From: Nakamurella lactea DSM 19367
Lineage (GTDB): Bacteria > Actinomycetota > Actinomycetes > Mycobacteriales > Nakamurellaceae
DNA length: 64,000 nucleotides
NCBI RefSeq assembly: GCF_000426645.1
Contig: NZ_AUFT01000005.1
Coordinates: 248,001-312,000, forward strand
Direction of reading: 5' to 3'
A program made the position numbers and the translations under genes. Every line of letters begins with the position of its first letter. Positions within the stretch are counted from its first letter, which is position 1. Positions 58,296 to 64,000 of this stretch are shown in pieces. The notes beneath the pieces are model-generated. The model was not told where the DNA came from, searched no databases, and was given only the letters and a program-made list of their open reading frames with translations.

Positions 58296-58910
58296 GTGAG
58301 CACCGCACCCTCGTCACCCCCGTCCGCCAGTTCCGCGACCCCCGGAGCCGAGGCCGCAGCCCAGGCTCCGGCCGCGGCCGCCCAGGCCGTCACCCCGGCT
58401 GCCCAGGCTCCGGCCGCGGCGGTGCTGGTGCGCCGCGCCGAGGTGGCGGACGTTCCGCGCATCAAGTCGCTGATCGACCACTACGCCGGCGAGATTCTGC
58501 TGGAGAAGACGCTGGTCAACCTCTACGAGTCGCTGACCGAGTTCTGGGTGGCCGAGGTGGACGGGACGGTTGTCGGCTGTGGCGCCCTGCACGTGCTGTG
58601 GGAGGACCTCGCCGAGCTGCGCACGCTGGCCACCGATCCGGTGTTCCGCGGCCGGGGCATCGGCCGCACCCTGTCCGCTGCGCTGATCGACGAGGCGCGG
58701 CGGATGGGTGTCGCGCGGCTGTTCGTGTTGACCTTCGAGGTGATGTTCTTCGCCGCGCTGGGCTTCCGGCGGATCGGCGAACTGGACCTGAACGCCGAGG
58801 CGCTGGCCGAGCTGCGGTCCAGCTACGACCGTGGGGTCGCCGAGTTCCTGGAACTGCCGTACGTGAAGCCGAACACCCTTGGCAACACCAGGATGCTCAA
58901 GACGCTCTGA
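58296..58910 (+). CDS. argA: amino-acid N-acetyltransferase (ArgA-like GNAT)
   Basis: 204 residues. The GNAT domain (about 45-204) resembles the short mycobacterial ArgA (Rv2747 type) that acetylates glutamate or glutamine for arginine synthesis: [55 protein letters not shown] (acetyl-CoA loop RGRGIG) and [16 protein letters not shown]. The first ~45 residues are Ala/Pro/Ser repeats ([10 protein letters not shown]) with no family counterpart. GTG at 58296 is supported by the TACGCT box. Position beside rimO/pgsA/clgR agrees with mycobacterial synteny. Confidence 0.9.
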   Translation: MSTAPSSPPSASSATPGAEAAAQAPAAAAQAVTPAAQAPAAAVLVRRAEVADVPRIKSLIDHYAGEILLEKTLVNLYESLTEFWVAEVDGTVVGCGALHVLWEDLAELRTLATDPVFRGRGIGRTLSAALIDEARRMGVARLFVLTFEVMFFAALGFRRIGELDLNAEALAELRSSYDRGVAEFLELPYVKPNTLGNTRMLKTL

Positions 58911-58936
58911 TCGGGCCGGTCAGCCCGCCCGGCGGA

Positions 58937-59176
58937 TCAGCCGACGTCGAACTTGATCAGCAACCCGACGCCGACGATGCAGATTGTCCAGATGGTCGCG
59001 GTGAACAACGTCAGCCGGTCGAGGTTCTTCTCGACCACGGACGAACCGGACAGCGCGGACTGCATGCCACCGCCGAACATCGACGAGAGGCCGCCACCCT
59101 TGCCGCGGTGCAGCAGGATCAACGCCATCAGCGCGAGGCTGGTGATCACGAGCAAGATGTTGAGTACGAGTCTCAT
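58937..59176 (-). CDS. secG: preprotein translocase subunit SecG
   Basis: 79-residue membrane protein of the SecYEG channel. Two hydrophobic segments (about 3-22 and 55-75) flank the conserved cytosolic loop LHRGKGGGLSSMFGGG. Standard actinobacterial position downstream of tpiA. Confidence 0.96.
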   Translation of the reverse strand: MRLVLNILLVITSLALMALILLHRGKGGGLSSMFGGGMQSALSGSSVVEKNLDRLTLFTATIWTICIVGVGLLIKFDVG

Positions 59177-59281
59177 AGTCGCCTAGCGTGTTCGAGTCGA
59201 GCGGTTGCGGCCCAGCGGCCAGGTCCGAGGTGCCGGACCCGCGCGACGGCGGGCTCGACGGAGTCTACCCGGTGGAATCGG

Positions 59282-60103
59282 TCAGGCCAGCACACCGACC
59301 GCGTTCGCGGCCAGGGTGGCGAACTCGGTGGCGTCCAGGCTGGCCCCGCCGACCAGGGCACCGTCGATGTCGGGCTGCGCGATGATCTCCGCCACGTTGC
59401 CGGCCTTGACACTGCCGCCGTACAGGATCCGGACGGCCGCGGCCACCTCGGGCGAGTATTTCTGTGCCAGTGCTGCCCGCAGTGCCCCGCACACCTCCTG
59501 GGCGTCGGCCGCGGTGGCCACCCGGCCGGTGCCGATGGCCCAGATCGGTTCGTAGGCGAGCACCAGGCCTGCCGCCTGCTCGGCCGTGAAGGTATCGAGC
59601 GCACGCAGCAGCTGATTGACGGCGTGATCGATCTGGATACCGGCCTCGCGGTCCTCGAGTCCCTCACCGACGCACAGGATCGGGGTGATCCCGTTCGCCA
59701 GAGCGGCCGCGGCCTTGTCGCCCACCAGGTCGTCGGTCTCGGCGTGGTACTCCCGGCGCTCGGAGTGCCCGACGGTGACGAACCGCACCCCCAGCTTGGC
59801 CAGCATCGAGCCGGCGATGTCGCCGGTGTAAGCACCGGCCGGGTGCGGGGACAGATCCTGGGCGCCGAGCCTGATCCTCAGCTTGTCGCCGTCGATCAGC
59901 GTCTGAATGCTGCGTAGATCGGTGAACGGCGGGAGCACCGCGACCTCGACCTTGGCGTAGTACTTCTCCGGCAGGGTGAAGGCGATCTTCTGCACCGTGG
60001 CGATGGCCTCCAGGTGGTTGAGATTCATCTTCCAGTTGCCGGCGATCAACGGCTGCCGGCCAGGGCCGGTCCAGGTGTCGTCGCCGGAGTTCTTGCGCGC
60101 CAT
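59282..60103 (-). CDS. tpiA: triosephosphate isomerase
   Basis: Interconverts dihydroxyacetone phosphate and glyceraldehyde 3-phosphate. 273 residues; catalytic Lys in AGNWKMN (near 24), His in [10 protein letters not shown] (near 110) and Glu in [12 protein letters not shown] (near 180), with the phosphate-binding YGGSVKAGN. The ~15-residue N-terminal extension ([13 protein letters not shown]) is unusual. Start and pgk stop share one base (TGATG), so translation is coupled. Confidence 0.96.
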   Translation of the reverse strand: MARKNSGDDTWTGPGRQPLIAGNWKMNLNHLEAIATVQKIAFTLPEKYYAKVEVAVLPPFTDLRSIQTLIDGDKLRIRLGAQDLSPHPAGAYTGDIAGSMLAKLGVRFVTVGHSERREYHAETDDLVGDKAAAALANGITPILCVGEGLEDREAGIQIDHAVNQLLRALDTFTAEQAAGLVLAYEPIWAIGTGRVATAADAQEVCGALRAALAQKYSPEVAAAVRILYGGSVKAGNVAEIIAQPDIDGALVGGASLDATEFATLAANAVGVLA

Positions 60104-61320
60104 CAGTCGAGTACCGCCAGTCCGGGCAATTCCTTGCCCTCCAGGTATTCCAGCGACGCTCCGCCGCCGGTCGAGATGTGGGTGAAGCCGGCCTCGTCGA
60201 TGCCGAGTTGCCGGACGGCGGCTGCGGAGTCGCCGCCGCCGACCACCGAGAACGCAGTCGAATCGGCGATGGCCTGCGCGACGGCCTTCGTCCCTTCGGC
60301 GAACGGTGCCATCTCGAAGACGCCGACCGGGCCGTTCCAGAACACGGTCGCCGCTTCGCCGATGATCCGGGCGAAGGTGGCCCTGGTGTCCGGCCCGATG
60401 TCCAGGCCCTGCCAGCCGGCCTCGATCTCGCCGGCAAACACCACCTTGGTGTTCGCGTCCTCGGCGAAGGCGTCGGCCACCACCAGGTCGTTCGGCAGCA
60501 CGATCTTGCTGCCGTATTCGTCGAGCAGATCGCCGCAGGTCTTGACCATGTCTTCCTGCAACAGCGAGTCGCCGACCTCCTTGCCCTCGGCCTTGAGGAA
60601 GGTGTAGGCCATGCCGCCGCCGATCAGCACCTGATCGACCTGCTCCAACAGCGCCTTGATGACGCCGAGCTTGTCGGAAACCTTTGCCCCACCGAGGATC
60701 ACGATGTACGGCCGGTCCGGGTCGGTGGTCAGCTTGCGCAGCACAGCGGTCTCCTCGGAGACCAGGTAGCCGGCGTAGTGCGGCAGCTTCTGAGCGACGT
60801 CGTAGACCGAGGCCTGCTTGCGGTGCACCACCCCGAACCCATCGGAAACAAACGCCGCGTCCGGGCCGACGAGTGCGGCCAGATCGTCGGCGAGAGCCGC
60901 CCGCTCGGCGTCGTCCTTGGACGTTTCCCGCGGGTCGAACCGCACGTTCTCCAGCAGCAGCACGTCGCCGGACTGCAGATCGGCGACGGCATCCTTGGCC
61001 GCTCTGCCGACCAGGTCGCCGGCGAAGCCGACGCTTCGGACCTCGCCCTCGGCGCCTTGTTCGTCGAGCAGGTCAGCCAGCCGCTGCGCGACGGGAGCCA
61101 GCGAGTACTTGGCGTCCGGCCTGCCCTCCGGCCGGCCAAGGTGCGCGGTCACCACTACCTTGGCGCCGGCAGTCCAGAGCGCCCGCAACGTCGGGATGGA
61201 GGCGCGAATCCGGCCGTCGTCGGTGATGGTGTCGCCGTCCAGCGGCACGTTCAGGTCGGAGCGGACCAGTACGGTCTTGCCGGCGATGTCGCCGGCCAGC
61301 AGGTCGTCGAGCGTCTGCAC
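60103..61320 (-). CDS. pgk: phosphoglycerate kinase
   Basis: Substrate-level ATP synthesis step of glycolysis. 405 residues: N-terminal substrate site RSDLNVPL and HLGRPEG, the hinge, and nucleotide site [15 protein letters not shown] and [13 protein letters not shown]. Full length and intact. Middle gene of the gap-pgk-tpiA-secG series. Confidence 0.97.
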   Translation of the reverse strand: MQTLDDLLAGDIAGKTVLVRSDLNVPLDGDTITDDGRIRASIPTLRALWTAGAKVVVTAHLGRPEGRPDAKYSLAPVAQRLADLLDEQGAEGEVRSVGFAGDLVGRAAKDAVADLQSGDVLLLENVRFDPRETSKDDAERAALADDLAALVGPDAAFVSDGFGVVHRKQASVYDVAQKLPHYAGYLVSEETAVLRKLTTDPDRPYIVILGGAKVSDKLGVIKALLEQVDQVLIGGGMAYTFLKAEGKEVGDSLLQEDMVKTCGDLLDEYGSKIVLPNDLVVADAFAEDANTKVVFAGEIEAGWQGLDIGPDTRATFARIIGEAATVFWNGPVGVFEMAPFAEGTKAVAQAIADSTAFSVVGGGDSAAAVRQLGIDEAGFTHISTGGGASLEYLEGKELPGLAVLD

Positions 61321-61440
61321 GGAAACTCCTTGCGGCTCTGAGGAAATGGATCGGGCGATGCTGTCGATGTGGCGTCAGCAGCGGTGCTCGGAATGAGTGC
61401 ACCGGCCACCCGGCAGAAGGTGCCGGCCGGCGACGCAACG

Positions 61441-61471
61441 AGGCCGGGCCGACGAGATGCCGGCCCGGCCT
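61441..61471 (-). terminator. hairpin between gap and pgk
   Basis: Perfect 10-bp arms AGGCCGGGCC (61441-61450) and GGCCCGGCCT (61462-61471), loop of 11 bases, just after the gap stop codon on the minus strand. It may be a terminator or an attenuating/processing hairpin that sets the gap/pgk ratio. Confidence 0.75.
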
Positions 61472-61478
61472 ATTGCGC

Positions 61479-62630
<1,152 letters not shown>

Positions 62631-63644
62631 TCAGGCCTCGAGCATGTCGGCGGTGACGGCGGACTCGGTGTCGGGGATGCCCTGGTCCTGGGCCCGCTTG
62701 TCGGCCATCGTCAGCAGCCGGCGAATGCGGCCGGCGATGGCGTCCTTGGTCATCGGCGGATCGGCCAGCTGGCCGAGTTCCTCCAGCGACGCCTGCCCGT
62801 GTTCGATCCGCAGTCGGCCGGCCTGGGTCAGGTGATCGGGGGCCTCCGAGCCGAGGATCTCCAGCGCGCGCTCGACCCTCGCGGCTGCGGCCACCGCCGC
62901 CCTGGCCGACCGACGCAGGTTGGCGTCATCGAAGTTGGCCAGCCGGTTCGCGGTGGCCCGCACCTCGCGGCGCATCCGGCGTTCCTCCCAGGCCAGCACG
63001 CAGGTGTGGGCGCCGAGTCTGGTGAGCAGGGCCGAGATGGCGTCGCTGTCGCGGACCACCACCCGGTCGGCGCCGCGAACCTCCCTCGCCTTCGTCTGCA
63101 CGCCCATCCGGCGGGCCGCGCCGACCAGTGCCAGCGCCGCCTCGGGCCCCGGGCAGGTGATCTCCATCGACGACGACCGGCCCGGCTCGGTCAGCGAGCC
63201 ATGAGCCTCGAAGGCACCGCGCCAGGCGGCCACCGCGTCGCCGACGGTGCCGGCGACGATCTGCGGCGGCAGCCCGCGCACCGGCCGGCCCCGCTGGTCG
63301 ATCAGGCCGGTCTGCCTGGCCAGCGCGTCACCGCCCTGCACCACCCGCACCACATATCTGGTGCTCTTGCGGATTCCGGACGGCGAGAGCACCTGGACGT
63401 CGGCTGTCTGGCCGTAGAGCTCGCCGATCTCCCGGCGGAGCCGGCGGGCCACCGATCCGGTGTCCAGCTCGGCCTCCACCACCACCCGGCCACCGACGAT
63501 GTGCAGGCCACCGGCGAACCGGAGCATCGTCGACACCTCGGCCTTGCGTTCGGAGATCCTGAGCGGTCGAGGCGGTCCGCCGGACGAATCCACGGTCGAG
63601 GTCACCCGGCTCAGCTCGTCCTTGACCGCGGACGTCATCGCCAT
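62631..63644 (-). CDS. whiA: sporulation/cell-division regulator WhiA
   Basis: 337-residue DNA-binding protein with an N-terminal LAGLIDADG-like domain and C-terminal helix-turn-helix. In Streptomyces it works with WhiB at division genes; it is present in non-sporulating actinobacteria too. It starts [14 protein letters not shown] and has [57 protein letters not shown], then the C-terminal HTH with [42 protein letters not shown]. The start overlaps the upstream yvcK gene by 10 bases. Confidence 0.97.
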   Translation of the reverse strand: MAMTSAVKDELSRVTSTVDSSGGPPRPLRISERKAEVSTMLRFAGGLHIVGGRVVVEAELDTGSVARRLRREIGELYGQTADVQVLSPSGIRKSTRYVVRVVQGGDALARQTGLIDQRGRPVRGLPPQIVAGTVGDAVAAWRGAFEAHGSLTEPGRSSSMEITCPGPEAALALVGAARRMGVQTKAREVRGADRVVVRDSDAISALLTRLGAHTCVLAWEERRMRREVRATANRLANFDDANLRRSARAAVAAAARVERALEILGSEAPDHLTQAGRLRIEHGQASLEELGQLADPPMTKDAIAGRIRRLLTMADKRAQDQGIPDTESAVTADMLEA

Positions 63645-64000
63645 CCGGTCGTCTCCTTGTCTTCCCGGGCCGAAAGCCCGGCATCCGTTGCCATCTGTTG
63701 CGTCTCCCCCGCTGTCGTTCTCTTCGTCTCCGCCAGTGGTCCGGCGATGACGCCGGCCAGCGCCTCTGACAGCGCCACCGGGTCGTGCCGGGCCGACCCG
63801 GACGGATCGGCGATCGCCGCCAACTCGAGGTGTGCGCCGAGGGCCCCTGCGGCGGCCGCAAGCCGCCCGGGAACCGGCACCGCCGCGGTGTCCGCGAGAA
63901 CGGTGTCGACCCGGAATTCCGGGGCGTGCGACGAGAGTACTTCCAGGTGCTGCTCGGGGGAGAATCCCTCGGTCTCGCCCGGTTGTGGGGCCAGGTTCAA
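63635..64000 (-). CDS. yvcK: YvcK/CofD-like gluconeogenesis factor, C-terminal part
   Basis: Partial: the frame runs off the window edge, and 121 residues of the C-terminus remain. [36 protein letters not shown] matches the conserved C-terminal block of UDP-GlcNAc-binding YvcK proteins, which lies directly upstream of whiA across actinobacteria and firmicutes (rapZ-yvcK-whiA). The last ~40 residues ([12 protein letters not shown]...) are variable and overlap whiA. Confidence 0.9.
   Translation of the reverse strand: MNLAPQPGETEGFSPEQHLEVLSSHAPEFRVDTVLADTAAVPVPGRLAAAAGALGAHLELAAIADPSGSARHDPVALSEALAGVIAGPLAETKRTTAGETQQMATDAGLSAREDKETTGWR

Overview
The window is high-GC, gene-dense DNA from an actinobacterium (Actinomycetota). 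The evidence is the presence of rbpA, whiA beside a YvcK-type gene, an lnt-ppm1 pair, a clgR-cinA-pgsA-rimO-argA block, SigJ-like and TPR-type ECF sigma factors, and many start codons that look leaderless (a TAnnnT-like box, six bases, then ATG or GTG). The genus cannot be fixed from the sequence alone; a Nakamurella/Frankia-like relative is a guess. I see no tRNA, rRNA, CRISPR array, prophage or intact insertion sequence.

Region 1-11.9 kb: lipoprotein acylation and polyprenol-phosphate mannose synthesis (lnt, ppm1), then rbpA, then a large DUF4157-led multidomain protein that looks like a secreted effector. Next come thymidine kinase, a glycerophosphodiester phosphodiesterase, a small zinc-ribbon protein, a PHP-domain phosphoesterase, a divergent PRPP synthetase and a flavin oxidoreductase. 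Region 12-24.3 kb is accessory: a secreted beta-helix glycosidase, an SDR/ECF41 sigma pair that shares a strikingly symmetric promoter region, dimethylargininase, an antibiotic-nucleotidyltransferase-like gene overlapping a UvrA paralogue, several VOC and NTF2-like proteins, and a DUF222-HNH protein.

Region 24.4-31.8 kb: an acyl-CoA synthetase, a RibD-C reductase, a YCII protein with its ECF42-type sigma factor, a membrane alpha/beta hydrolase and a PCD/VOC tandem protein. A truncated yoeB toxin relic lies antisense to the 3' end of the ECF42 gene. Region 31.8-38.1 kb is a rifamycin-resistance module. A palindrome of the rifamycin-associated-element type sits at the predicted +1 of a HelR-like RNA polymerase rescue ATPase. 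A Rox-like rifampin monooxygenase follows, and a second UvrA paralogue converges on it.

Region 38-50 kb: VOC/AraC genes, LLM oxidoreductase, isochorismatase, LysR with a divergent class III aminotransferase, an RlmC-type methyltransferase, a drug-efflux MFS protein, a UBP zinc-finger protein, a PrmC-related methyltransferase, L,D-transpeptidase and serA. Region 50.5-64 kb is largely core: an NhaP-type antiporter carrying its own UBP zinc finger, thyA, M20 hydrolase, clgR, cinA, pgsA, rimO, argA, then secG-tpiA-pgk-gap-whiA-yvcK on the minus strand. This last part joins lower glycolysis to preprotein export and cell-division regulation. The final gene (yvcK) is cut by the window edge.
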